From assembly GCA_963802275.1 (NCBI GenBank), contig CAWDIB010000004.1, forward strand, positions 930,001 through 994,000: a stretch of DNA of 64,000 nucleotides. Direction: 5' to 3'. Each line of letters starts with the position of its first letter. Positions within the stretch are counted from its first letter, which is position 1. The notes beneath the pieces are model-generated. The model did not search any database. It had not been told where the DNA came from and saw only the letters and a list, made by a program, of their open reading frames with translations. The translations under genes and the position numbers were made by a program. This document shows positions 8,565-17,480 of this stretch, piece by piece. The DNA comes from CAZMZW01 sp963802275 (lineage in GTDB: Bacteria; Chloroflexota; Anaerolineae; Anaerolineales; Anaerolineaceae).

Positions 8565-8652
8565 GAGATTCATATTATTTCACAACCCACCTGCAATCAG
8601 ATGTGAAGAAGCAATATTGATTGTCTGTCGATTGAGTTGCTTTCCAAAGAAT

Positions 8653-10869
8653 TCAGCCGGATTTCCCCAGCGCAATTAAAACGCGCTCAGGAGTGATTGG
8701 CAGGGAATCAAACCAGATGCCGCAAGCATCATATAATGCGGCAGTAAGGGCGGGAGCCAGGGTGACCATGGGCATCTCGGCCATACCGCGTGCACCCAAA
8801 GGTCCATTGGGATCCGCTTCTTCGAGAATCACGGTATTAAGTGCCAGCGGAATATCCGCGATGGTGGGCACCAGGTAAGTGGACAAACCATGCGAGAGAA
8901 GTTCAGCATTCCGGTATTGCAACTCCTCTTGGGTGGAATAGCCAAGCGCTTGAATAATGGCGCCCTCTGTCTGGCCTAACACGTGAATTGGATTGATGGC
9001 CTTACCAACGTCAATGGCGCAATTAGCATTGAGAATCTTAATTTGGCCAGTCAGAACATCCAATGAGAGCTCGACCGATTGGGCGACGTAGCCATATCCA
9101 AAATTGGGGTGCTGCCGGGTTTCACCATCGATGTTGGATTGTATCGGCGGGGGTTGATAATGGCTTCGTCCGACCGCCGGCCTATCCTCCTGAACCCATT
9201 TCTCTTGTGCAATTTTTGCGGCAGCAAAAATGGAATTGCCGGCCATATAGGTGATGCGCGAAGCGGAAGCACTACCGGCATCCAGGGTTTCATCTGTATC
9301 GGCGCTGATGACAGAAATTTTTTCCGGCGGTAAGCCGAGCGCGTGGGAAGCAAAGCGGGCATACACCGTTTGGGAGCCCTGCCCCATATCCGCGCCGGCA
9401 AAACGCACCACCGCCTGCTCAACTTCGGTGGTTCCGTGCAGTTCCACCTCCGCCCAGCATTCATCGGGCGGGATGCCAAAGGATTTGTAGCCAAGGGCAA
9501 ATCCCCGCCCGGTGAGAATCCTATCACCGGGTAACCTGTCAATTTTTTGAAAGGGCTGTTTTTTGGCGGCTCCTTGACCGGGCAACCAGCCGGACTTCTT
9601 CGCACAGGTGGTGGCAACCTTTTCAATACTGATACCAGCAGGCAGTGGAGAACCCGACGAAGTCAGCTGTCCTTCCTTGATCAAATTCTTTAGACGGAAT
9701 TCAACAGGATGCATACCCAGTTTTTCCGCCAATTTGCTCACCTGACACTCCGCGGCAAAGGCTACCTGGGGGGAGCCAAACCCGCGGAAGGCGCCGCTGG
9801 GGATATGATTGGTATAGACCGCCACCGCTTCCACACTTACATTGGGTACATAGTAAGGACCCACCGCCAGAATGGCAGCGCTATTCAATACCGCTTCCGA
9901 TGCAGAGGCATAGGCACCGCCATCGGCGATGAGCTGAATTTCAGCGGCGGTGATGTTACCCTCATGGCTGGCCGCCCAGCGGGAACGGATGATAAAGGGA
10001 TGGCGCTTATGGTGACCAATGAAAGATTCATGGCGGCTCCAAACCGTCTTGACCGGGCGGTCGATGCCGCACTGGTGCAGTAACCAGGCGGCCAGGGCGA
10101 GGGTGATCTGAACGGAATTATCCTCTTTGCCGCCAAAGGCGCCGCCGATGGCCACGTACTGCACATGGATGCGGTCCACCGGCAGGCCGAGGGCATGGGC
10201 GATCTGACGCTGGTCATTGTGCGCCCACTGGCCTGAGGTGATGACGTGGATACGCTCCTCGTCATCCACATAAGCCAAGCCTGCCTCGGGCTGAAGGAAA
10301 GCATGCTCCTGGGCAGACGTGTGGTATTCGCCAGCGACGAACACATGCGCCGAACGGAAAGCAGAGTGGACATCCCCCAAAAGGATCTCACGTCGGCAGA
10401 GGATGTTGGAGCCATGCTGCGGGTGGAGCAAGGGGGACTGCGGCTGCATGGCCTGCAGGGGGTCGGTGACGATGGGCAGGTCCTGATATTCAATTTGCAC
10501 CAGTCTCGCTGCCGCTTCGGCAATGAATTCCGTCTCCGCCACCACCAGCGCCAGCTGGTCACCAATAAAACGGACACGGTCCGCGTGCAGTTTGGAAGAA
10601 CCGGGCCCGCACAGGACTGGTTGGTCCATGGAGATGAGGCCATACTCATTGCAGGGCACATCACGGGCAGTGAGGACTGCCAGCACACCCGGCATGTTCA
10701 GAGCCTGTGAGGCATCGATATTTTTAATAATGGCATGGGCGTGCTTAGAGAAGATGGTCTTCATCTCCACCTGGCCGGGCATGTTGACATCCCCGGGGTA
10801 TAGGGCAGCGCCAGTCACCTTGGCAAGAGAGTCAATGGTAGAAAAGGAAATACTCTTAGTTTGCTGCAT
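8653..10869 (-). CDS. Xanthine dehydrogenase family protein, molybdopterin-binding subunit
   Basis: 738 residues, the usual size of the large molybdenum-cofactor subunit. The order is a small a/b hammerhead domain (AKVTGAALYPGDVNMPGQ) then the Mo-binding domain with GGAFGGKED, GAFRGFGSPQ, ADMGQGSQT and, near the C-terminus, GPLGARGMAEMPM, whose Glu lies at the catalytic base position. Such enzymes hydroxylate purines, aldehydes or aromatic acyl-CoA; the substrate is not predictable here. No FAD or 2Fe-2S subunit gene is adjacent, so it is an orphan large subunit. It is 33 bp downstream of polA on the same strand. A full-length intact frame suggests it is functional with partners elsewhere. 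Confidence 0.88.
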   Translation of the reverse strand: MQQTKSISFSTIDSLAKVTGAALYPGDVNMPGQVEMKTIFSKHAHAIIKNIDASQALNMPGVLAVLTARDVPCNEYGLISMDQPVLCGPGSSKLHADRVRFIGDQLALVVAETEFIAEAAARLVQIEYQDLPIVTDPLQAMQPQSPLLHPQHGSNILCRREILLGDVHSAFRSAHVFVAGEYHTSAQEHAFLQPEAGLAYVDDEERIHVITSGQWAHNDQRQIAHALGLPVDRIHVQYVAIGGAFGGKEDNSVQITLALAAWLLHQCGIDRPVKTVWSRHESFIGHHKRHPFIIRSRWAASHEGNITAAEIQLIADGGAYASASEAVLNSAAILAVGPYYVPNVSVEAVAVYTNHIPSGAFRGFGSPQVAFAAECQVSKLAEKLGMHPVEFRLKNLIKEGQLTSSGSPLPAGISIEKVATTCAKKSGWLPGQGAAKKQPFQKIDRLPGDRILTGRGFALGYKSFGIPPDECWAEVELHGTTEVEQAVVRFAGADMGQGSQTVYARFASHALGLPPEKISVISADTDETLDAGSASASRITYMAGNSIFAAAKIAQEKWVQEDRPAVGRSHYQPPPIQSNIDGETRQHPNFGYGYVAQSVELSLDVLTGQIKILNANCAIDVGKAINPIHVLGQTEGAIIQALGYSTQEELQYRNAELLSHGLSTYLVPTIADIPLALNTVILEEADPNGPLGARGMAEMPMVTLAPALTAALYDACGIWFDSLPITPERVLIALGKSG

Positions 10870-10902
10870 TATTTTATGGAAATCATCAAGAAAAGATGGT
10901 CA

Positions 10903-13680
10903 TCATTCCAGCGACTGAAGATCACCCCAGTTGACACCCCAGGCAGCATCGCATAGGAGAGGAATGGAGAGCTGGTAGGCATTTTCCATTACTTTGCGCA
11001 CCAGGCGGGCGGTTTCGTGCAATTCCTCCTTTGGACATTCAAGTAAAAGTTCATCATGTACCTGGAGGAGCATCTTGGCCTGCAAGCCAGCCCTGGAGAG
11101 TTCGTCGGGCAGGCGGATCATGGCCAGCTTAAGGATATCGGCAGCAGTGCCCTGGATGGGGGCATTGATGGCCTCGCGCTCCTCGCGGGCACGGATCTGC
11201 GCTGTGGGCGGATTCTTGAGGTTGGGGAAGTAACGGCGGCGGCCGAGCAGGGTTTCCACGTAGCCCTGCTGGGCAGCCAGGCGGCGGATGCCGTCCAGGT
11301 ATTCCTTGACGCGCGGGAAATGGATGAAGTAATCTCGGACGAAGTTTTCGGCTTCCGCCAGGGTCAGGTCTGTGCCAGCGGCCAGCCCAAAGGCGCTCAT
11401 GCCGTAAATGAGGCCGAAATTGATGGCCTTGGCATGGCGGCGCTGCTCCTTGGTGACCTGGTCAAGCGGGACATCGTAGATGGCAGCCGCGGTGGTGGCG
11501 TGGATGTCCTGCCCGGCATGGAAGGCGTCCAGCATGGCCTGGTCGCCGGACATGTGGGCAACGATGCGCAATTCGATCTGCGAATAATCCACTGAGAGCA
11601 GCACCTGGCCGGGGGCAGCGATGAAGCCTTTGCGCACCCCCTGGCCAGTTTCGGTGCGGGTGGGAATATTCTGCAAATTGGGGTCGGAAGAAGCCAGTCG
11701 TCCGGTGACGGAACCGGTCTGGTTGAAGGAGGTATGCACGCGCCCGGTACGCGGGTTGACCTGCAGGGGCAGCGCATCCAGGTAGGTGGAGACCAGCTTG
11801 GAGAGCTCGCGGAATTCAAGCAGGGCGTCCACCACGGGGTGTTTGCCGCGCAGGTCTTCCAGCACGGCAGCGGAGGTGGAATAGTGACCGGACTTGGTCT
11901 TGTTGCCGGCATCCGGGGGAACCAGCTTGAGGGTCTCAAAGAGGGCTTTGGAGAGCTGCTGGGTGGAATTGAGGTTAAAGGGATAGCCGACCGCAGCATA
12001 GACCTGTTTTTCGATTTCCACCAGGCGGGATTTGTATTCGGTTGACAATTTCTTGAAGAGCCCCACATCCAGGGAGATGCCGTTGAATTCCATCTGCTCC
12101 AGCACCGGTAACAAGGGCATTTCCATTTCCTCAAAGATGCGCAGGGCATTATGCTCCTGCAGTCGCTTGGTGAGGATGGGCTGCAGGCGCAGTGGCACCT
12201 CGGCATCAGAGGCGGCGTAAGGAGCCACATCGGCAATGGCCACCTCAGCCATGGATCGCTGATTACGGCCGGTACCGATGAGTTCCTCAATATGGGTCAT
12301 GGAGATATCCAGCTCCAATTCGGCCATGTCCTTAAGCCCCAGCCGGCGGGAGGCAGGCTCCACCAGCCAGGCAGCCAGCATGGTGTCAAAATTCAGCGGG
12401 GTCGGCTGCAAGCCATGGCAGCGCAGGACAAGCGCGTCATACTTAAGGTTATGACCGGTCTTTGGGATTTTGGCATCGGTCATGGCGGGACGCAGGGCAT
12501 CCATGACCTGGTCAAGCGCGAGGTTTGTCTGACCGTTTGAATGCCCCACCGGAATATACCACCCCTCACCCTCACAGATAGCAAGGGAGATGCCCACCAG
12601 GTCAGCCTTCATTGGATCGGTTGAGGTGGTCTCGGTATCAAAAGAAATCACTTTGGCATCCTCAAGTGCATGGCGCAGTTCGTCCAATTTTTGGGTGGAA
12701 TCCACCAGATGAGTCATAATGGAATAGCGGGGAGGCGTGCCAATATGGATGGGCGCCTGGCTGAAGAGGGAGGGCTGCCCGGCAGCCGGCTGTTCAGGAT
12801 GAACAGCCACGGGGGTTTGCAGACGACTCAGCAGGGAGCGGAATTCCAATTCCTTGAACAGTTCAGCCAGCTCGGAATAATGGAATTCGCCCACCTTGGC
12901 TTGCTGCAGGTCGAGGGTGACTGGCAGGTCGGTGCGGATGCGCGACAAATCATAACTGAGATAGGCATCCTGCCTGCCCTGCTCCAATAATTTCCGTATG
13001 CGGTCAGGATAATCCTCGAGATGTGCATAAATCTCATCCAGGGTGGAATGCTTTTCCAGGATTGCGAGGGCGGTTTTTTCACCAATGCCGCGCACGCCGG
13101 GAATGTTATCGGATTTATCACCAATGAGGGCCTTGTAATGCACAAAATTTGCGGGGTGAACGCCAAATTCCTCCTCCACCGCTTCAGCCGTGTAGTCACG
13201 GGCTTCCGACAGCTTGTTGCCAGAGAGGTTGACCAAAATGCGCTCGTCCACCAGCTGGAGCAGGTCGCGGTCACCGGTGATGATCTTGACCCCCAACCCT
13301 TTCGAAACCGCCTGGCGGGCAATGGTGCCGAGGACGTCATCGGCTTCCCAGCCCTCCATTTCCAGGCGCGGGATATTGAAGGCATCCACCACCTGGCGTA
13401 TGCGCGCGATCTGGGGAACGAGGTCCTCGGGCATCTTGGCACGGGTGGCCTTGTATTCCGGGTAGGTTTCATTGCGGAAGGTCTTGCCGGTATCGAAAGC
13501 GACCGCCAGGTATTGCGGCTTTTCCTGCTCCAGGATGCGCAGGAGGATGTTGGTAAAGCCGTAAATCCCGGCGGTGGGTTCACCGCTGCGGGTCTGGAAG
13601 CGGGAGCCGCTGGCAATCAGGGCAAAATAGGCGCGGTACGCCAGGGCATGGCCGTCGAGCAGGTAAAGGGTTTCGGGCAT
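10903..13680 (-). CDS. polA: DNA polymerase I
   Basis: About 925 residues with all three activities. N-terminal 5' nuclease (YLLDGHALAYRAYFA, ITGDRDLLQLV, GDKSDNIPGVRGIGEKTA). A proofreading 3'-5' exonuclease domain with intact residues: DTET, GHNLKYDALVL and YAASDAE, unlike many thermophile enzymes that lost it. Polymerase motif A SVDYSQIELRI, motif B RRHAKAINFGLIYG and motif C LLQVHDELLLE. I place the start at ATG 13680 because AAAGGA sits 6 nt upstream of it; a TTG at 13686 is also open. TATAAT on the minus strand at 13712-13707 is a likely -10 element. Confidence 0.97.
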   Translation of the reverse strand: MPETLYLLDGHALAYRAYFALIASGSRFQTRSGEPTAGIYGFTNILLRILEQEKPQYLAVAFDTGKTFRNETYPEYKATRAKMPEDLVPQIARIRQVVDAFNIPRLEMEGWEADDVLGTIARQAVSKGLGVKIITGDRDLLQLVDERILVNLSGNKLSEARDYTAEAVEEEFGVHPANFVHYKALIGDKSDNIPGVRGIGEKTALAILEKHSTLDEIYAHLEDYPDRIRKLLEQGRQDAYLSYDLSRIRTDLPVTLDLQQAKVGEFHYSELAELFKELEFRSLLSRLQTPVAVHPEQPAAGQPSLFSQAPIHIGTPPRYSIMTHLVDSTQKLDELRHALEDAKVISFDTETTSTDPMKADLVGISLAICEGEGWYIPVGHSNGQTNLALDQVMDALRPAMTDAKIPKTGHNLKYDALVLRCHGLQPTPLNFDTMLAAWLVEPASRRLGLKDMAELELDISMTHIEELIGTGRNQRSMAEVAIADVAPYAASDAEVPLRLQPILTKRLQEHNALRIFEEMEMPLLPVLEQMEFNGISLDVGLFKKLSTEYKSRLVEIEKQVYAAVGYPFNLNSTQQLSKALFETLKLVPPDAGNKTKSGHYSTSAAVLEDLRGKHPVVDALLEFRELSKLVSTYLDALPLQVNPRTGRVHTSFNQTGSVTGRLASSDPNLQNIPTRTETGQGVRKGFIAAPGQVLLSVDYSQIELRIVAHMSGDQAMLDAFHAGQDIHATTAAAIYDVPLDQVTKEQRRHAKAINFGLIYGMSAFGLAAGTDLTLAEAENFVRDYFIHFPRVKEYLDGIRRLAAQQGYVETLLGRRRYFPNLKNPPTAQIRAREEREAINAPIQGTAADILKLAMIRLPDELSRAGLQAKMLLQVHDELLLECPKEELHETARLVRKVMENAYQLSIPLLCDAAWGVNWGDLQSLE

Positions 13681-13752
13681 GGGCAATCCTTTGGTTGATG
13701 CTATTTATTATATTGTAGAGAACTTGCAGTTAAACCAGCTTCTTTCAAATAC

Positions 13753-13758
13753 TATAAT
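13753..13758 (+). promoter_or_regulatory. -10 element for the ECF transporter operon, very short leader
   Basis: TATAAT lies 14 nt before ATG 13773. Transcription starting about 7 nt downstream would leave a leader of only about 7 nt, and there is no ribosome site before the ATG, so the mRNA may be effectively leaderless. The best -35 at 17-bp spacing (TTAAAC) is weak. The polA -10 element lies 40 bp away on the other strand. Confidence 0.45.
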
Positions 13759-13772
13759 AAGTCAGTCGAATT

Positions 13773-15485
13773 ATGGGAACACTAATCGAGTTTTCAGAGG
13801 TAAGTTATGCCTACACCCTTCGGTCTGGTAAAACCATCCCAGCCATTAATCGTTTGTCCTTGGAGATAAACCAGGGTGAACGGATTGCATTGATCGGCGC
13901 CAACGGGTCGGGGAAAAGCACGGCAGCCAAGCTGATGAACGGGCTACTGCACCCAACTGAGGGAGAAGTGATCATCAAGGGGAAAAATACAACCGAAAAA
14001 AAGCATGCAGCGAAAATCTTTGCGACCATCGAGTTATTGTTTCAAAATCCGCAGGACCAGATTGTGGCTTCGATTGTGGAAGAAGATGTGGCTTTCGGAC
14101 CGGAAAACCTGGGACTGGAATATCAACAGATCCGCCAAAGGGTACAGGGTGGGCTGCGCAAAAGCGGCTGCGAACATCTGCGTCAGAGGCAGGCCTTCCT
14201 GCTTTCCGCCGGTGAGACGCAAAAGGTGGCATTAGCGGGCGTGCTGGCCATGCAGCCAGCCGCCATCATCTTCGATGAAACCACCGCCATGCTCGACCCC
14301 CGCTCGCGCAGTGAAATCCTCATTCTGATGGATGAACTGCACAAATCGGGAATGACCATCCTGCACATCACGCACGACATGGACGAGGCACTTCTGGCGG
14401 ACCGGATTCTGGTCTTCCACCAGGGCAGGGTGGTGATGGATGGCCATCCCAACCAAATATTCAGGGATGAGCAGGTGCTTGAAAAAATGGACCTTGGCAT
14501 CCCGATTCTGCTGCAATGCACACGCGACCTGCATCATTTTTTTCAGGGGGTGAAATCTTTTTATCAGAATTCTCAGGACCTCTTTAATGACTTGGAAAAA
14601 TTGCCCGATTTTCCCGGTAAGGATTACAAGGTTGCCACGCCTCCCGTGGATGGAAAGGCTATCATTGAAGTTGAAAACCTGAGTTTTACTTATTCGAAGG
14701 GGTCCTCCTTGGAACGCAAGGCTTTGAGCGATGTTTCCTTTCAATTACCGCAGGGAGCAGCAATGGGTTTGGCAGGCAGCACCGGTTCCGGCAAATCCAC
14801 GCTCCTGCAACACCTCAATGGCATTTACCGCCCGCAGGAGGGACAGGTCAAGGTTGGTTCATTCAACCTGGCCGACCCAGCTGTTGATGTGCGTGCCCTG
14901 CGGAAAAAAGCCGCACTGGTCTTTCAGCAGCCGGAGGAACAATTCTTTGAAACCTACGTGGGTGATGAGATCGCCTATGCCGCACGCACGCTGGGATATG
15001 ATGGCAGGCTGGCCGAGGTGGTTCAAAAAGCGATGCAAATCGTGGAGTTGGACTTTGAGACTTACAAGGACCGCCCGCTGGCGACGCTGAGCAGCGGGCA
15101 AAAGCGGAGGGTGGCGCTGGCATCCTACATCGTCATCCAGCCGGAAATCTACCTGCTGGATGAACCCTTTGCCGGGCTGGACCCGAAAACCCATGAGCGC
15201 ATCGCGGGATTTATCATCGGACTTCATAAGCAAGAGAAAACCATCCTGCTGAGCACCCACGATATGCGCGATCTGTGCCGCATCACCTCTCTCGCCCTGA
15301 TGCTTAAAAAAGGAAAACAAGCGTTTTTTGGCGGCATCCCCGCTCTCTTCCAAAACCTGGATGAAAAGACGGATGACCTGCAGCCGCCCCTTGAAGTTCA
15401 AATTGCTACCATCCTGCGCCGGAAAGGGTGTGCCATCCCCGCCGAGGCCTTATCTTGGAAGGATATCCGCGAGGCAATGAAATGA
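13773..15485 (+). CDS. ECF transporter fused double ATPase (EcfA1-EcfA2)
   Basis: 570 residues holding two ABC ATPase domains. Domain 1: Walker A GANGSGKST, Q-loop QNPQDQIVASIVEEDVAFGPENLG, signature LSAGETQKVALAG, Walker B IIFDETTAMLDP. Domain 2 (from about residue 295): GSTGSGKST, QQPEEQFFETYVGDEIAYA, LSSGQKRRVALAS, YLLDEPFAGLDP. The Q-loop form with QNP-Q/QQPEEQ and the xxDEIAxG-like motif is typical of energy-coupling-factor ATPases. Usually EcfA1 and EcfA2 are separate; fused forms are known for example in YkoD. Followed by ecfT at 18 bp. In domain 1 Glu-Thr replaces the common Glu-Pro after the Walker B Glu. The substrate depends on the S component. Confidence 0.93.
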   Translation: MGTLIEFSEVSYAYTLRSGKTIPAINRLSLEINQGERIALIGANGSGKSTAAKLMNGLLHPTEGEVIIKGKNTTEKKHAAKIFATIELLFQNPQDQIVASIVEEDVAFGPENLGLEYQQIRQRVQGGLRKSGCEHLRQRQAFLLSAGETQKVALAGVLAMQPAAIIFDETTAMLDPRSRSEILILMDELHKSGMTILHITHDMDEALLADRILVFHQGRVVMDGHPNQIFRDEQVLEKMDLGIPILLQCTRDLHHFFQGVKSFYQNSQDLFNDLEKLPDFPGKDYKVATPPVDGKAIIEVENLSFTYSKGSSLERKALSDVSFQLPQGAAMGLAGSTGSGKSTLLQHLNGIYRPQEGQVKVGSFNLADPAVDVRALRKKAALVFQQPEEQFFETYVGDEIAYAARTLGYDGRLAEVVQKAMQIVELDFETYKDRPLATLSSGQKRRVALASYIVIQPEIYLLDEPFAGLDPKTHERIAGFIIGLHKQEKTILLSTHDMRDLCRITSLALMLKKGKQAFFGGIPALFQNLDEKTDDLQPPLEVQIATILRRKGCAIPAEALSWKDIREAMK

Positions 15486-15503
15486 TGGAGTCTTCAATCA
15501 GCC

Positions 15504-16340
15504 ATGGATAATTTCGATTACCTGCAAAAAATAGGGCTGGGACTCTACGTCCCCGGGAATTCTTTTTTTCATCAACGCCATCCCAGTATAAGAATCCTTG
15601 CCATCCTGTTTCTGCTAACTGCAATAACCTTCTGCAATTCGATCATTACAATCTGTATTTTTCTTCTACTGCTTATCACCCTTTTCCTGATATGCAAAAT
15701 CCCGCTGCGACCGATTAGAGCCACGCTGCGAACCAGCTTCTTTTTCATCCTTTTAATCATGATCGTTCAGGTATTGTTCCACCATCCTCAGGCGCAGTCC
15801 ACCCTGCTCTTTCAGTGGAATTTCATCAACCTCTACGATACCGCCCTGAGCGAGGGATTGAAGATGTTGCTGCGCATCCTGATCCTCATCATCTGCATCA
15901 TCTTTGCCAATGCCACCATTTCCAACCTGGAAATGCAGCAGGGAGTGGAAATGATCCTGCAGCCGCTGCAAAAAATCGGGGTTGATACCAATCCCATCGT
16001 CCTCGCAATGCAGATCATGCTGCGCTTCCTGCCCATCCTGGCGCAGCGCATGGAGCAAATTGCCAAAGCACAAGCCGCACGCGGCGCGGAATGGGATGCA
16101 GCCAAAGGGGGACTGATCAAGCGATTGCAGCTATTCTTCCCTTTTCTCATTCCCTTATTTGTATCTTCATTGCAACAGGCCGAAAGGACCACGGAAGCCA
16201 TCGTCAGCCGCGCCTACGGGGTGAGCCGCATCCGCACCCATTTTTACCGATATGCCTTGACTGCCAGTGACTTGGTTGTGTTAACCCTGGCACTGGCCAT
16301 GGCTTATTGGGGACTCTTCCCCCCGTTCAAGCTGTTCTAA
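15504..16340 (+). CDS. ecfT: ECF transporter transmembrane component EcfT
   Basis: 278 residues with several N-terminal membrane helices and a long cytoplasmic helical region carrying the two coupling motifs that contact the ATPases: QAARGAEW (about residue 190) and VSRAYG (about residue 236), counterparts of the consensus ARG motifs. It couples ATP hydrolysis to toppling of the S component. It follows the fused ATPase gene by 18 bp. Its 3' end overlaps the stop of the convergent S component by 4 bp. Confidence 0.92.
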   Translation: MDNFDYLQKIGLGLYVPGNSFFHQRHPSIRILAILFLLTAITFCNSIITICIFLLLLITLFLICKIPLRPIRATLRTSFFFILLIMIVQVLFHHPQAQSTLLFQWNFINLYDTALSEGLKMLLRILILIICIIFANATISNLEMQQGVEMILQPLQKIGVDTNPIVLAMQIMLRFLPILAQRMEQIAKAQAARGAEWDAAKGGLIKRLQLFFPFLIPLFVSSLQQAERTTEAIVSRAYGVSRIRTHFYRYALTASDLVVLTLALAMAYWGLFPPFKLF

Positions 16341-16900
16341 TCACGCAGGTCGGAGCCCTTCTTTTTGTTGGAGGGGAGCTGCCAATACGCCGTGATGACC
16401 GCCAGGGTGATGATGGCAGAGGCGATCATTTCGGGGATGCCGTTGGCCACAAAGATGGGCGGCAAAGTCTCCCAGGGCAGGAAGCCCAATAATCCGATCA
16501 TGCCCAGCACCAGGGCGGTATTGGTGAGGCTGCCGACTAAGCCGGCAAAAATCAGTCCCAGAGCAGGCAGCTTCTTCAACAAGGTATATATTACCCAGGC
16601 TGCGGGTCCAATGAACAAACGCGGTAGGACCGCCAGCAGGGGATTGGTGAACCACACATCGGTCGGACCGGTGGGGGCAACCGCCGCCTGGATCATGCTG
16701 AAAATGCCGAAGATCAACCCGACCACCGCACCGGAGAGTGGACCCTCCAAAATACCGGCAAGGATGGCGGGAATCTGCATGATGGTGATGGCCACCCCGC
16801 CAAACCAGGGGATGAAACCCCAGTGGGTGGCGCCCAATAAGACGGCAATGGCGGATAAGATGCCGGTAACGACAATCCTGCGAATATTATTTCTGGACAT
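16337..16900 (-). CDS. ECF transporter substrate-binding S component (COG4684-like)
   Basis: 187 residues, six predicted membrane helices, no ATPase. The pattern ITIMQIPAILAGILEGPLSG, GLIFGIFSMIQA and the short APTGPTDVWFTNPLLAVLPRLF is that of S components in the pantothenate/uncharacterised group (COG4684). It very likely delivers a vitamin to the EcfAA-T module encoded convergently next to it; the vitamin is not readable from sequence. The start is ATG 16900, with GGGAG at good distance. No clear riboswitch fold was seen in the 220 bp upstream. Confidence 0.85.
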   Translation of the reverse strand: MSRNNIRRIVVTGILSAIAVLLGATHWGFIPWFGGVAITIMQIPAILAGILEGPLSGAVVGLIFGIFSMIQAAVAPTGPTDVWFTNPLLAVLPRLFIGPAAWVIYTLLKKLPALGLIFAGLVGSLTNTALVLGMIGLLGFLPWETLPPIFVANGIPEMIASAIITLAVITAYWQLPSNKKKGSDLRD

Positions 16901-17123
16901 TGATTCTCCCTATGAATAGGTGATTTAGACAATCCATCACAAAAAAGGATCGCATTTAATAAAAGTATAAGAGATGATACTCCCTTCTTTTTATTTTAGC
17001 AGAGCAAAGCGCGATCAGAGATAAGACCGGTTGAAAGAATTGGATTTTTATTCTGTATGATTTGAATGAAAAAATTGGTATGATTGGCAGTGATTCGAAA
17101 TTCGGGAAGAGGAGAAAAAACCC

Positions 17124-17480
17124 ATGTACATGGTCTTTTTTGTATTGAACGACACGACATTTCTGGAACAGATACTCAAAGCCTGGAACGACCTGGGGTT
17201 TGCCGGAGCCACTATCATGGAATCCGCCGGTCAGCATAAATGCCAGCAGAAGCATATCCCCATGCGGTTTTCCTTCGGCGGATCATCTGCTGATGAAATT
17301 TGCAATAACACTCTCTTTCTGATCGTGGAAAACAGGCAGCAGGTGAAACAATGTCTGGATGCGATTGAAAATGTCGTCGGAGATTTGAATGACCCCGACA
17401 CGGGTGTTTTTTGCGCCTGGCCATTATCCATTACCAAAGGCGTTCAAATTTATAAAAGTGGAAAAGAGGGAAAGAAATGA
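17124..17480 (+). CDS. P-II-like small protein coupled to a Na+/Ca2+ antiporter gene
   Basis: 118 residues. The order of elements resembles P-II fold proteins: a first strand MYMVFFVLND, helix TFLEQILKAWNDLG, strand FAGATIMESAG (compare GxTVxxxxG in GlnB), a variable loop, strand TLFLIVEN, helix QQVKQCLDAIENVVG and a C-terminal strand GVFCAWPLSITKGV. The match is by pattern only and no GlnB signature is present. A strong AGAGGAG site precedes the ATG. The stop codon overlaps the antiporter start by 4 bp (ATGA), so the two are translated together; P-II-like proteins often sit beside and control transporters, which is the inferred role. The T-loop region holds CxxC-like cysteines and His (QHKCQQKH), a possible metal or redox sensor. 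Confidence 0.6.
   Translation: MYMVFFVLNDTTFLEQILKAWNDLGFAGATIMESAGQHKCQQKHIPMRFSFGGSSADEICNNTLFLIVENRQQVKQCLDAIENVVGDLNDPDTGVFCAWPLSITKGVQIYKSGKEGKK

Noticed and set aside
8565..8652. AAGCAA/TTGCTT inverted repeat between the VanZ-like and hydroxylase genes as terminator
   Set aside because: Only 6 bp with a long loop and no T-run.
16901..17123. Vitamin riboswitch before the S component
   Set aside because: No recognisable TPP, FMN, cobalamin or folate-type core; only AT-rich sequence and a possible -10.
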